A DNA stretch of 11,340 nucleotides from Candidatus Doudnabacteria bacterium (GTDB lineage: Bacteria > Patescibacteriota > Doudnabacteria > UBA920). The DNA lies in contig JAEUSE010000011.1 in the NCBI GenBank assembly GCA_016788805.1, positions 1 through 11,340 on the forward strand. The letters are read 5' to 3'. Made by a program: the position numbers and the translations under genes. Shown piece after piece: positions 1 to 6,080 of this stretch. Below the pieces are notes generated by a model, which was not told where the DNA came from, ran no database searches, and worked only from the letters and a program-made list of their open reading frames with translations. Position 1 is the stretch's first letter, and every line of letters begins with the position of its first letter.

Positions 1-52
1 GCCCGGACCATATTGCATGTCCGAGCTTTTGGGTTTCGTGCGGTTGGAAATT

Positions 53-775
53 TTACGGCCGGGTTGGTGGCCCCTGGCGCGGTAGCCTCACCCGAGCTAT
101 GTTGACGGCTGTCCAACTCTTGCTGTCCGGCTTTTCAATGAGCATTTGAAGTCCCGAGACCGGGCTCGGGAACTCCACGTCAACGACCACGGTTTGAGGT
201 GTCAGGTCGAGATAGGGAATAACTTCGCCGATCTCGTACTCGTGTTCGGTGACGAGGTTTACTACCTTGACGTCGGGTTCTTTGCTGACGACGAGGAATC
301 CCCCAAATACGGCTTGCACCGTAAGAGGGAGTCGGAGAAACGCCCCGCCAATGCGGAACGTAATAATGCTTCCCGCGGCGCGTGGAGTTTCGGAGAAGAA
401 CAATCGGGCCATGCTGATTGGCCGAGTGTTAATTTCTCCGTACCCTGACCCCGGCTCGAAGCCGGTGAGGCTGATGTACTCCACGCCGTCATGGCTGTTA
501 CCGGTTGCGGTGACCATCACCGGACCGGTTAGAGCAGCAATTTCGGGGATAACCAGCCCGTCCTTGCGGGGTGGGGTAGCTTCCCGGGTTTGACTGGCGG
601 CGTCTGCTGTTTGGGCCGCTTCTGTTGCGGCTGGTTGTTGTTCCGCCGTCGGCTTGGCCCCTTGCGTTTGTTGAGGGGGCGGCGGTGGGACGTCTTGAGC
701 TTGCACTGCGTTAAAAAACAAAAAGAGCAGGGCGAGCGTTGCGAAAAACGATGGTTTAAAAATTGATCTACGCAC
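53..775 (-). CDS. Exported protein of unknown function, Pro/Gln/Ala-rich linker plus beta-rich C-terminal domain
   Basis: Not recognised. The 240-residue product starts with a clear Sec signal peptide: basic MRRS, a hydrophobic run at about residues 10-24, and a V-Q-A site predicting cleavage after A26. Residues 28-72 are low-complexity linker, with a PPPPP run followed by Q, T, A and E. Residues 73-240 look beta-rich, with alternating hydrophobic strands and many G and P, and no cysteine or catalytic motif that I can see. The start is GTG at 775-773; an AGGAGG on the minus strand (784-789) lies 8 nt upstream, so the start is well supported. It has its own promoter (996-1024) and is divergent from the other exported protein at 1322, which suggests related roles at the cell surface. 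An anchor-less surface or periplasmic protein is likely. The coding region is certain in practice; the function is unknown. Confidence 0.85.
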   Translation of the reverse strand: MRRSIFKPSFFATLALLFLFFNAVQAQDVPPPPPQQTQGAKPTAEQQPAATEAAQTADAASQTREATPPRKDGLVIPEIAALTGPVMVTATGNSHDGVEYISLTGFEPGSGYGEINTRPISMARLFFSETPRAAGSIITFRIGGAFLRLPLTVQAVFGGFLVVSKEPDVKVVNLVTEHEYEIGEVIPYLDLTPQTVVVDVEFPSPVSGLQMLIEKPDSKSWTAVNIARVRLPRQGPPTRP

Positions 776-989
776 TTCAGTTTCCTCCTGTCGACTCCAG
801 TAAATACTGGGCCTTCAGTTTTTACCCAGGCGAAAAAGCCATTGGGCGGTATATTTTTGTTGCGGCTGTGGGTGATGTGCCGCTTTTTTGCTTTGGACGA
901 CTAGTGTCCATTCCCACTGTATAAGCGCATCCTGGTGATGTAGAACGGGAGATGTGCGTGTACAGCGAGACTCCTAGGGTTTTTGTCAG
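776..989 (-). promoter_or_regulatory. 5' leader of the minus-strand exported-protein gene
   Basis: This gene-free stretch of about 210 nt lies between the predicted minus-strand start of transcription (near 989) and the GTG start. It holds the AGGAGG ribosome-binding site (784-789) and a small hairpin, CCAGT/ACTGG at 797-801/806-810. A GC stem, 862-866/879-883, is followed on the plus strand by six T. That looks like a rightward terminator, but no plus-strand gene precedes it, so I treat it as leader structure. No known riboswitch motif was recognised. Confidence 0.4.
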
Positions 990-995
990 CTAAAT

Positions 996-1024
996 ACTAT
1001 ACAATAATGTCTTATTTATGTCAA
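996..1024 (-). promoter_or_regulatory. Sigma70 promoter for the minus-strand gene at 53-775
   Basis: Read on the minus strand: TTGACA (1024-1019), 17-bp spacer, TATAGT (1001-996). The -35 is perfect and the -10 has five of six consensus bases, so transcription should begin near 989. Its -35 box is part of an inverted repeat shared with the divergent plus-strand promoter. Confidence 0.8.
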
Positions 1025-1047
1025 ATAATATATACTTGACATAAATA
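1013..1047. repeat. Inverted repeat spanning both -35 boxes of the divergent promoters
   Basis: Perfect 12-bp arms (TATTTATGTCAA at 1013-1024 and TTGACATAAATA at 1036-1047) are separated by 11 bp and centred on 1030. The arms carry the two -35 hexamers plus six further matching bases beyond each. The symmetry could simply reflect two identical promoters, or it could be the operator of a dimeric regulator acting on both genes. Confidence 0.6.
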
Positions 1048-1064
1048 TAATTAAGTAGTATAAT
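1036..1064 (+). promoter_or_regulatory. Consensus sigma70 promoter for the exported-protein gene at 1322
   Basis: Perfect TTGACA (1036-1041), 17-bp spacer and perfect TATAAT (1059-1064); start of transcription near 1071. A short palindrome, AGTATA/TATACT (1057-1062/1067-1072), overlaps the -10 box and could bind a repressor. Such a full-consensus promoter implies strong expression unless it is controlled. Confidence 0.9.
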
Positions 1065-1071
1065 GTTATAC

Positions 1072-1321
1072 TAAGTTAAATAAGACCAATGTTTATAGGG
1101 TTTTCTGGTGCCGGTAGTGCCTAGAGCGCTAGACCTTACCGGCAACGGATAACCAAGTTATGCCTCCCATTCAGGGTCGCATAAAACCCGGTTAACTATT
1201 GCAAAATGCAAAACACGGGACAAGTCCTCAGTCCCGTAAAACGAAACCTACCGAGGTCGCACCCCTTGCCCGCGACCTCAAACACAAATTGCTCTTTCCC
1301 AATTTACCAAGGAGAATTCAA
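1072..1321 (+). promoter_or_regulatory. Long, hairpin-rich 5' leader of the exported-protein gene
   Basis: About 250 nt separate the promoter from the ATG. Stems visible: 1109-1116/1137-1144 (8 bp, with inner CTAG/CTAG at 1121-1124/1129-1132); 1158-1163/1179-1184 with inner CCC/GGG, closed by an outer TAACC/GGTTA (1150-1154/1190-1194); 1215-1221/1231-1237 (7 bp); and 1253-1260/1272-1279 (8 bp). The ribosome-binding site AAGGAG lies at the end (about 1309-1314). No T-run follows any stem, so attenuation by termination is not obvious. I could not match it to a riboswitch class. A stabilising or translational-control leader is the simplest reading. Confidence 0.5.
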
Positions 1322-2521
1322 ATGCGTAGTTTTCGCACAATCGCAATGACGTTGGCTTTTTTGGCCATTTGTTCTTTCAACGTCGCGGCGCAGGTTTCAC
1401 CTGCCGTCGCCCATAACAAAGAGACAACCACCACCGCTCTTCCCGATGGCGATTTGTTCGCTTTGCCGTCGCCGCTAAGCTTTAATTTCACGGCGGCTAT
1501 GGGCAACCCTGCCGTGGCACCGTTTTTCGTCAACTCGACCACGTTCGGCGATGGGGCCAGTGTGGATAAGAACACTGGTTTTCTTTCCGCAGAGCAACGT
1601 GACCAAACCCGTGGTATCGCCGTTACCGGCAAAGGCGTCTTTTACAAGGCTGACACCCTATGCCCGGTCAAGCCGTGGGATTGGAGTTTCAAAATTACGC
1701 GGACTGGCAGCAAGGGCAGTGCATGGTTGGTCTTGTGGATCGGTGGACAAGTGGCGGCTATAATTGACGTCCACTCGCACACCGCAGCGCTGGGGCAAAT
1801 TGCTTCCGGCGCTGAAATCTACACCAACCGCCTCGCCGCTGGTGCCCCTGCAACGTTGTTGCAGGAGTTTCCGTATGGTAATAACAACGCTGGCAATGCT
1901 GGCCGCTCGACGGGCCTGCTCACCATGTCGCTCCCGGGGTTCATGCATTGTGATACCCTGGGCTACTCAATCAAGACCAGTGACGATTTCGACGGCACAG
2001 TCTCGTTTGTTTCCATGGATATCGTCTTGATGACCATGGAGCAGGCGGGCGACCGACAGAAGTCCGCCACTGGCTTGCTGACAGGTGTTAAAGCGTGGGT
2101 TCCAACACAGAACCCATGCGGCGACACCTGCACCCCGCCGGTCTGCGAAGTTATCGAGATTGAGCGGCCCGTGCTCGTCACGTCGTGTCCCGGTTGTCCG
2201 GCTCCATATTGGGTGGGTAGAAATGCCATCACCCAGTTTGCGCCTGCAAACGGACGGCTCGTTGCCTTACTGCTTCAGAAAGACGACACCGCGGCGGACG
2301 CTCTGTTGGCTCACCTGCTCTCCTTTCAGGATTGGTTGCGCGAAGCCGACTGCAACGCGAATTTGTTCAGCTCAGTCAAACGCAACAAGCAAATTGATTG
2401 CGTTCTGCCGGGATACACTCTCGGCCGGCTGATTGACGAATCTGCGGCTGCCGTTTGGAATCGTGACCAAGTCAACTCCGACCGTCTGCTCGCCGCCTGG
2501 CGTGCGATGGTCAAAAACTAA
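1322..2521 (+). CDS. Exported cysteine-containing protein of unknown function
   Basis: Not recognised. The product is 399 residues. The start is ATG 1322, preceded by AAGGAG; an in-frame ATG at 1199 would add 41 residues, lacks a ribosome-binding site and would bury the signal peptide, so it is rejected. Residues 1-23 are a Sec signal peptide (MRSFRT, hydrophobic core, V-A-A then Q24). The mature part has a Gly/Asn/Ser/Thr-rich, probably beta-rich region (about 50-250) with aromatic patches such as WDWSFKI. A cysteine cluster follows: C266, C270, C275 and a CPGC pair at C289/C292, then a helical C-terminal part (about 305-399) with two more cysteines. Nine cysteines in the mature chain suggest disulfides or a metal site. 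The Cys/Pro segment may be a hinge between two domains. It is divergent from another exported protein and ends at its own terminator. Function cannot be assigned. Confidence 0.88.
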   Translation: MRSFRTIAMTLAFLAICSFNVAAQVSPAVAHNKETTTTALPDGDLFALPSPLSFNFTAAMGNPAVAPFFVNSTTFGDGASVDKNTGFLSAEQRDQTRGIAVTGKGVFYKADTLCPVKPWDWSFKITRTGSKGSAWLVLWIGGQVAAIIDVHSHTAALGQIASGAEIYTNRLAAGAPATLLQEFPYGNNNAGNAGRSTGLLTMSLPGFMHCDTLGYSIKTSDDFDGTVSFVSMDIVLMTMEQAGDRQKSATGLLTGVKAWVPTQNPCGDTCTPPVCEVIEIERPVLVTSCPGCPAPYWVGRNAITQFAPANGRLVALLLQKDDTAADALLAHLLSFQDWLREADCNANLFSSVKRNKQIDCVLPGYTLGRLIDESAAAVWNRDQVNSDRLLAAWRAMVKN

Positions 2522-2546
2522 ATCATTCTCGAACCGGAGGAAATTT

Positions 2547-2566
2547 GTAGGGGACTGACACCCTAC
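2547..2566 (+). other. Small hairpin just after the exported-protein gene
   Basis: GTAGGG/CCCTAC (2547-2552/2561-2566) with an 8-nt loop, 25 nt after the stop codon. It is preceded by a GGAGG (2536-2540), but no reading frame follows. It may protect the mRNA 3' end upstream of the terminator. Confidence 0.45.
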
Positions 2567-2575
2567 TTAAGCAAG

Positions 2576-2630
2576 AAGACTCATAACTAATCACTTTTAC
2601 AGTGTGCAGTTATGGGTCTTTTGCATTTTA
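2576..2630 (+). terminator. Rho-independent terminator of the gene at 1322-2521
   Basis: A 13-bp stem with one G-U pair (2576-2588/2608-2620) is followed by a T-rich tail ending at 2630. It ends the exported-protein transcript before the PaaX-like gene. Confidence 0.8.
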
Positions 2631-2649
2631 TAGGCGTTATATCTCTTTT

Positions 2650-2677
2650 TCAGCATCTCCATTTCAGCATCTCCATT
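2650..2677. repeat. Heptad array, alternating units TCAGCAT and CTCCATT
   Basis: Four consecutive 7-bp units in the order A-B-A-B (a perfect 14-bp unit twice), lying just before the palindrome and the PaaX-like gene. It has the same ABAB layout as the array at 9124-9158, and belongs to the set of 7-bp-period arrays in this window. Confidence 0.75.
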
Positions 2678-2685
2678 TTCACATT

Positions 2686-2721
2686 TTATCATTTTTATAA
2701 CATATGTTATAAAAATGATAA
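2686..2721. repeat. 36-bp perfect palindrome, copy 1 (upstream of the PaaX-like gene)
   Basis: Two 18-bp arms meet at a central CATATG (2701-2706) with no mismatch, and the content is strongly A/T. The same 36 bases recur at 3385-3420. A weak promoter (TTTATC 2685-2690, 17 bp, TATAAA 2708-2713) would lie within it. An operator autoregulated by the downstream winged-helix protein is the natural reading; a transposon-like end is the alternative. Confidence 0.85.
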
Positions 2722-2741
2722 TAAATGGTTCATGTAGATTT

Positions 2742-3356
2742 ATGAAACAAACAAAAGGTAAATGTGAAAATTTATCCGTAGATGTGGAAAAATTTAAAAC
2801 AGTAGGAGGGTTGGCCTTAGCTGTTTTAGCGGTTGTGGGGACGGCGGCGGTTGCTGCGGTCGCCCCGAACCTGATATCGGCTATTTATAAGCTCTATAAA
2901 TTTCAAGGGAAGCATTTAACCAAAAAGCAGGCTGAGAAACGCGCCGCGCAGACGCTGTACTATTTAAAGCGAACGGGGGTTATTCGCATACATAAAAGTG
3001 CCGGGGAGGCTTTCTTTGAGCTAACCTCGTTGGGTATGGCCCGGAGAGCAAAGTTAGATTTTGATACGATTGCGGTGCAGAAGCCAGTAGCGTGGGACGG
3101 TAAATGGTGGTTGGTGGCTGCGGACATCCCCACCAAAACTCACCGCCTGGCCGCGGACTATTTTAGGAAAAAACTTGCTGATATGGGATTTAAGTCGCTG
3201 CAAAGAACCTTATGGTTTTATCCATATAATCCGAGCAAGGAGCTGCAGATTGTGGCCGAACATTATGGTATTCAGCAGTTTGTTACGCTAATGGAAATCT
3301 CCCGTCTAGACGTGGCGGACGAGTCAATGTTGCGCAGGCATTTTAAAAACCTTTAA
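2742..3356 (+). CDS. PaaX-like protein: N-terminal hydrophobic segment, winged helix, Cas2-like domain
   Basis: The product is 204 residues from ATG 2742. An in-frame ATG at 2715 lies inside the palindrome and is less likely; neither start has a good ribosome-binding site. Order of parts: short polar N-terminus; hydrophobic Gly/Ala/Val segment (about 20-42, VGGLALAVLAVVG onward), probably a membrane anchor; a winged-helix part around 60-100 (TLYYLKRTGVIRIH, then LTSLG); and a Cas2-like ferredoxin fold from about 113 (WDGKWWLVAADIP, then FRKKLADMGFKSLQRTLWFYPY). The C-terminal half of PaaX regulators is known to resemble Cas2, and the Asp in AADIP matches the conserved Cas2 Asp position. There is no cas1 and no CRISPR array here, so adaptation is not its job. 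Palindromes on both sides suggest DNA binding and autoregulation. Family assignment is fairly sure; the role is inferred. Confidence 0.8.
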   Translation: MKQTKGKCENLSVDVEKFKTVGGLALAVLAVVGTAAVAAVAPNLISAIYKLYKFQGKHLTKKQAEKRAAQTLYYLKRTGVIRIHKSAGEAFFELTSLGMARRAKLDFDTIAVQKPVAWDGKWWLVAADIPTKTHRLAADYFRKKLADMGFKSLQRTLWFYPYNPSKELQIVAEHYGIQQFVTLMEISRLDVADESMLRRHFKNL

Positions 3357-3383
3357 TTACGTTATCTTGCGCGTAATCTTAAC

Positions 3384-3421
3384 ATTATCATTTTTATAAC
3401 ATATGTTATAAAAATGATAAT
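3384..3421. repeat. 38-bp perfect palindrome containing copy 2 of the 36-bp palindrome
   Basis: Bases 3385-3420 are identical to the palindrome at 2686-2721, with one more matching pair at the ends. It starts 27 bp after the PaaX-like stop codon and is followed by a run of seven T (3425-3431), so it could also act as a terminator in RNA. Because both copies bracket a single gene, they may be paired operators or the ends of a small mobile unit. Confidence 0.85.
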
Positions 3422-3553
3422 ATTGGTTTTTTTGGATATTGGAGCTTATGAGGCTGTAGGTTATGGACGGCGGGCTTGAATGCTGGCTTCCAAATTCTCT
3501 CCTGTGTAATTTCCTGATAGGTTTTGCGCATCTGGCGCTTTGGGTGGGTTTTA

Positions 3554-3657
3554 TGGTATTATCGTGTATCGCCTAAAAGCAGTACTTTTCCAAGAAAGAC
3601 CGTTTAAGCCCCAGGCGAGCTTAAACCTTTACCCAATCCAAGAAGGAGGATTGAATT
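3554..3657 (+). promoter_or_regulatory. Possible extended -10 promoter, leader hairpin and ribosome-binding site of the gene at 3658
   Basis: TGG directly precedes TATTAT (3557-3562), an extended -10 pattern with no good -35 box. The leader has a 7-bp hairpin, GTTTAAG/CTTAAAC (3602-3608/3620-3626), and an AAGGAGG (about 3643-3649) 8 nt before the ATG. The gene-free stretch 3422-3553 before it shows nothing else that I recognise. Confidence 0.4.
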
Positions 3658-4890
3658 ATGTCGAAACAACAAGAGACTTGGCAGGCACCGGACAGGTCGC
3701 CTCTGGGTCAAAGCAATCGAATGCTAGTAATCGTCTTTAAATCCTCCGACTTGAGGGGGATGATTACGGCAAATGACTCAACTCGCGTGATTGTTTGGGA
3801 GGTTGTTGAACTTAAACAAAAGAGTGGTTTCCCAGACGGCGTGCGAGAGGTAGTAAGCATCGTCGGACGGAAAGATGTCGAATTTCCGACCTGGTTAGAC
3901 CAGGCTATTAGCAAGAGCAATGGCCGTCACGTATTCAACCGTTACAAGCAAGAGCCAATGACGGTTGAAGAAATACTCCAGCGTCTTAGCCAGCGACTCC
4001 AGAGGGTTGTACCTTCGGCACTTGCTTCTAGTAATCAATCAGATCCGCTTGAGGTATTTGTTCGGAAGGAATATGATCCTCTGGCTTCAAATTCGATTGG
4101 CGAAGTTCAGCGGGTCACCATTGCAGCCCGTAAGCAAGTGGACAATAATGTCACCCAGCAAATGGTTCAACCCATTTGCGACATCGTTGACGCTGAACAA
4201 GGGTGCCGGCAACCACAAGCGTTGCGAGACGCAATTCAAGCGGCTCTTGAAACCGAAGGTAAACTTGATGACGAAGCCTACCTTGGACGATTGGTGGCCG
4301 CAGCACACGCTGCCGGCTTTCCGTTGCTCTTGCCCGCAGGCGCGAGGCGAATAGCCGAACGTTTGCAATCCACCGGCAAACCAAACCCTCCTGCGGGAGA
4401 TTTACCACTGTTAGCTACGGTACGTGAAGAGGATTTGGTGGAATTTGTGCGCAACTATTTCGACCAAATTCCGGTTCCGCCAAGGTTCGAAGATTCGGAC
4501 TTTGGTGCGTTCTATGAAGCCATGGCGCTCCAGCGGTTTGCCGTGCCGAAGAAGACTGAGGAAGAGAAAAAGCGGATTCGCGCCGCTATTTCCGTTGTCC
4601 GATTGGAAAGGAACACCGGTCGGCATAAAAGACCTACCGACTCTAACGGTCTGCAAAACGGCGATTGCTCTAACGTAGATTACGATGTGGTTGCCGCAAC
4701 CCTTGCAGCAGCCAAGGCTTTGCCGGACCAAGTGGCAGCTATGGAAGAGCATTTACTCTCTCTCATTGGTGAGATTGGGGCCGCGCAAGCTTTGTTTCAG
4801 ATGGCTCCAGGTCTCGTTGAGACCAACCCGGCTGAATTGCTGAAGCGTGTTCTGGCTGAAGCACAACAAAAGCTTTCCCCCAAGCAGTAG
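3658..4890 (+). CDS. Cytoplasmic protein of unknown function, 410 residues
   Basis: Not recognised. ATG 3658 has a strong AAGGAGG 8 nt upstream. There is no signal peptide or membrane segment. The N-terminal part (about 20-100) alternates beta strands and turns (MLVIVFKSSDLRG, VIVWEVVELK, VREVVSIVG) and may form a small alpha/beta domain. The middle and C-terminal parts (about 100-410) are mostly helical and rich in Ala, Gln, Leu and Glu, with a charged KKTEEEKKRIRA segment near 300 that suits a coiled coil. No metal-binding cluster, Walker motif or catalytic signature is visible. It has its own promoter and terminator, so it is a single-gene unit. A hairpin, AAGCAGT/ACTGCTT (4882-4888/4894-4900), covers the TAG stop codon. 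A structural or regulatory protein specific to the lineage is possible, but that is only a guess. Confidence 0.8.
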   Translation: MSKQQETWQAPDRSPLGQSNRMLVIVFKSSDLRGMITANDSTRVIVWEVVELKQKSGFPDGVREVVSIVGRKDVEFPTWLDQAISKSNGRHVFNRYKQEPMTVEEILQRLSQRLQRVVPSALASSNQSDPLEVFVRKEYDPLASNSIGEVQRVTIAARKQVDNNVTQQMVQPICDIVDAEQGCRQPQALRDAIQAALETEGKLDDEAYLGRLVAAAHAAGFPLLLPAGARRIAERLQSTGKPNPPAGDLPLLATVREEDLVEFVRNYFDQIPVPPRFEDSDFGAFYEAMALQRFAVPKKTEEEKKRIRAAISVVRLERNTGRHKRPTDSNGLQNGDCSNVDYDVVAATLAAAKALPDQVAAMEEHLLSLIGEIGAAQALFQMAPGLVETNPAELLKRVLAEAQQKLSPKQ

Positions 4891-4918
4891 AGGACTGCTT
4901 GGATTTCGACAAAACTAT

Positions 4919-4972
4919 AAGACCTAATATGGCGCGAGGGCGGCGCACCATATTAGGTCTTATTTGTTTTTT
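4919..4972 (+). terminator. Strong rho-independent terminator after the 410-aa gene
   Basis: A perfect 14-bp stem (4919-4932/4948-4961) with a 15-nt GC-rich loop, then ATTTG and six T. It ends the transcript of 3658-4890. The stem begins AAGACC and ends GGTCTT. Confidence 0.9.
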
Positions 4973-5008
4973 GGTATGTAACATTTTGGGTGGGTCAGGT
5001 ATTCTATT

Positions 5009-5055
5009 TAAGTGCTAAGTGCTAAGTGCTAAGTGCTAAGTGCTAAGTGCTAAGT
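5009..5055. repeat. Heptad array, unit TAAGTGC, 6.7 perfect copies
   Basis: Forty-seven bases of uninterrupted TAAGTGC between the terminator at 4919 and the SIMPL gene. It is the only fully perfect array in the window, so it is probably the youngest or the most active in slippage. It is too short-unit and spacer-less to be CRISPR. Confidence 0.95.
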
Positions 5056-5089
5056 TGAGGTATACTATAGGTAGGTCATAATTTTAATT

Positions 5090-5095
5090 TATAAT
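5090..5095 (+). promoter_or_regulatory. Candidate -10 box for the SIMPL gene
   Basis: Perfect TATAAT 29 nt before the ATG, but no good -35 box at the right distance. An alternative is TTGAGG (5055-5060) with CATAAT (5077-5082) and a 16-bp spacer, which would place the -35 at the edge of the TAAGTGC array, where repeat number would not alter the spacing. Confidence 0.35.
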
Positions 5096-5123
5096 GTTCT
5101 ATTTTTAAATAGGAGACGTTTTT

Positions 5124-5918
5124 ATGGAAAACATGTCTAGTGCGCCGGAAAAGCGCGGTTTGTGGGGAGTGGCTACCTTATTGGGTATGCTGCTTGTAGT
5201 GTTTGTGGCAGTTATGATAGTCCAGCAGGGCTATAGCTTTGTGCAGGCGGTAAAGGGTAAGAAACCGGATAATACCATAGCCGTGTCCGGTTTGGGTAAG
5301 GTAAAAGCCGTGCCGGATACCGCTATTGTGACTCTCGGTGTAATAGCCCAAGGTAAAGACGCCAAAGAAGCTCAGAACATGGCGGTGGATAAAATTAACA
5401 AAATTACCGCGTTTGTGAAGTCTTTAGGTATAGCCAAAGAAGATATTACTACTACTCAGGCTAGCATAAACCCTCGGTACAACTACGAGAGCGGGCAGAG
5501 TAAAATTGTAGGGTTTGACTCCAACCAGAACGTAACGGTTAAGGTGCGCGGGGTAGATAAAAGCGCGGACGTAGTTGGCAAACTTATGGCCGGGGCGGTA
5601 GACAATGGCGCTAATCAAGTGTATGGGAGCCAGTTTACTATAGACGACCCGGACGCACTTCAGCAGGAAGCCCGCAAGGCCGCTATTGTAAAAGCCAAAG
5701 AGAAGGCAGAGGAGTTGGCCAAGGCAGCCGGCATAAAGTTGGGTAAAGTGGTAAGCGTGCAGGAGACTGCTAACGGCTACATACCAACACCTATGTATTA
5801 CGCAGACAAAGCCATGGGTATAGGGGGTGGCGGCGCAGAACCGGCAATGGCACCAAATGTAGAGCCAGGCAGCCAGGAAGTTACTCAGAGCGTGACCTTG
5901 GTGTTTGAAGTGAAGTAA
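5124..5918 (+). CDS. Membrane-anchored SIMPL (DUF541) domain protein
   Basis: The product is 264 residues; ATG 5124 follows AGGAG (5111-5115) by 8 nt. A short cytoplasmic N-terminus precedes one membrane helix (about 12-35, GVATLLGMLLVVFVAVMIV), which is followed by the SIMPL domain outside the membrane (about 48-264). Family hallmarks are visible: the opening strand ISVSGLGKV-like segment (AVSGLGKVKAVPDTAIVTLGV), the AQ-rich helix with KINKITAFVKSLGI, the DITTTQASINPRYNY strand, a second helix rich in A, K and E (ARKAAIVKAKEKAEELAKAAG) and the closing LGKVVSVQE. Family members such as BP26 form ring-shaped oligomers in the envelope; their biochemical role is not settled. There is a Gly-rich, Met/Pro-containing tail before the last strand. 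It is a single gene, ended by the terminator at 5961. Confidence 0.92.
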   Translation: MENMSSAPEKRGLWGVATLLGMLLVVFVAVMIVQQGYSFVQAVKGKKPDNTIAVSGLGKVKAVPDTAIVTLGVIAQGKDAKEAQNMAVDKINKITAFVKSLGIAKEDITTTQASINPRYNYESGQSKIVGFDSNQNVTVKVRGVDKSADVVGKLMAGAVDNGANQVYGSQFTIDDPDALQQEARKAAIVKAKEKAEELAKAAGIKLGKVVSVQETANGYIPTPMYYADKAMGIGGGGAEPAMAPNVEPGSQEVTQSVTLVFEVK

Positions 5919-5922
5919 TAGC

Positions 5923-5957
5923 CACAAGGGACAAGAGACAGGGGACAAGCAACAAGA
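5923..5957. repeat. Heptad array, degenerate unit GACAAGA, five copies
   Basis: Five units of exactly 7 bp with the last bases varying, starting 5 nt after the SIMPL stop codon. Purine-rich on the coding strand. Units GACAAGA and AACAAGA recur exactly inside the glycosyltransferase gene at 9744-9770. Confidence 0.75.
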
Positions 5958-5960
5958 GAA

Positions 5961-6004
5961 AGCCGTCGTCCGCCAGTAGGCGGAGGCGGCTTTTACGGTT
6001 TTTT
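5961..6004 (+). terminator. Rho-independent terminator of the SIMPL gene
   Basis: Stem TCCGCC/GGCGGA with an AGTA loop (5969-5974/5979-5984), extended by AGCCG/CGGCT (5961-5965/5987-5991), then T-rich sequence. Confidence 0.85.
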
Positions 6005-6022
6005 GGCTTATTTAAGACTGAC

Positions 6023-6053
6023 AAAGCAAGTATGTGAGCAAAATACTTGCTTT
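6023..6053 (+). promoter_or_regulatory. 11-bp hairpin overlapping the -35 region of the structured-RNA promoter
   Basis: AAAGCAAGTAT (6023-6033) and its exact complement (6043-6053), 9-nt loop, followed by T-rich DNA. It is either a second terminator behind the SIMPL gene or an operator, since the right arm contains the TTGCTT -35 box (6047-6052). Confidence 0.55.
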
Positions 6054-6074
6054 TATTTAGATTAGTTGTATAAT
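6047..6074 (+). promoter_or_regulatory. Promoter of the large structured RNA
   Basis: TTGCTT (6047-6052), 16-bp spacer, perfect TATAAT (6069-6074); start of transcription near 6081. No reading frame with a ribosome-binding site follows, so it drives an untranslated RNA. Confidence 0.75.
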
Positions 6075-6080
6075 TCTTTT

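Noticed and set aside
4..23. Terminator of the minus-strand gene (CGGAC/GTCCG hairpin)
   Set aside because: The stem is only 5 bp with a 10-nt loop, and the sequence where a T-run should be lies outside the window.
1199..1321. Upstream ATG start for the exported protein
   Set aside because: It would place 41 residues before the signal peptide and has no ribosome-binding site; ATG 1322 has AAGGAG at good spacing.
3540..3740. 66-codon ORF in front of the 410-aa gene
   Set aside because: It overlaps the promoter, leader hairpin and ribosome-binding site of the real gene and has no ribosome-binding site of its own.
5009..5055. CRISPR array
   Set aside because: The repeat unit is 7 bp and contiguous with no spacers, and there are no cas1 or effector genes. 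The Cas2-like fold at 2742 belongs to a PaaX-type protein.
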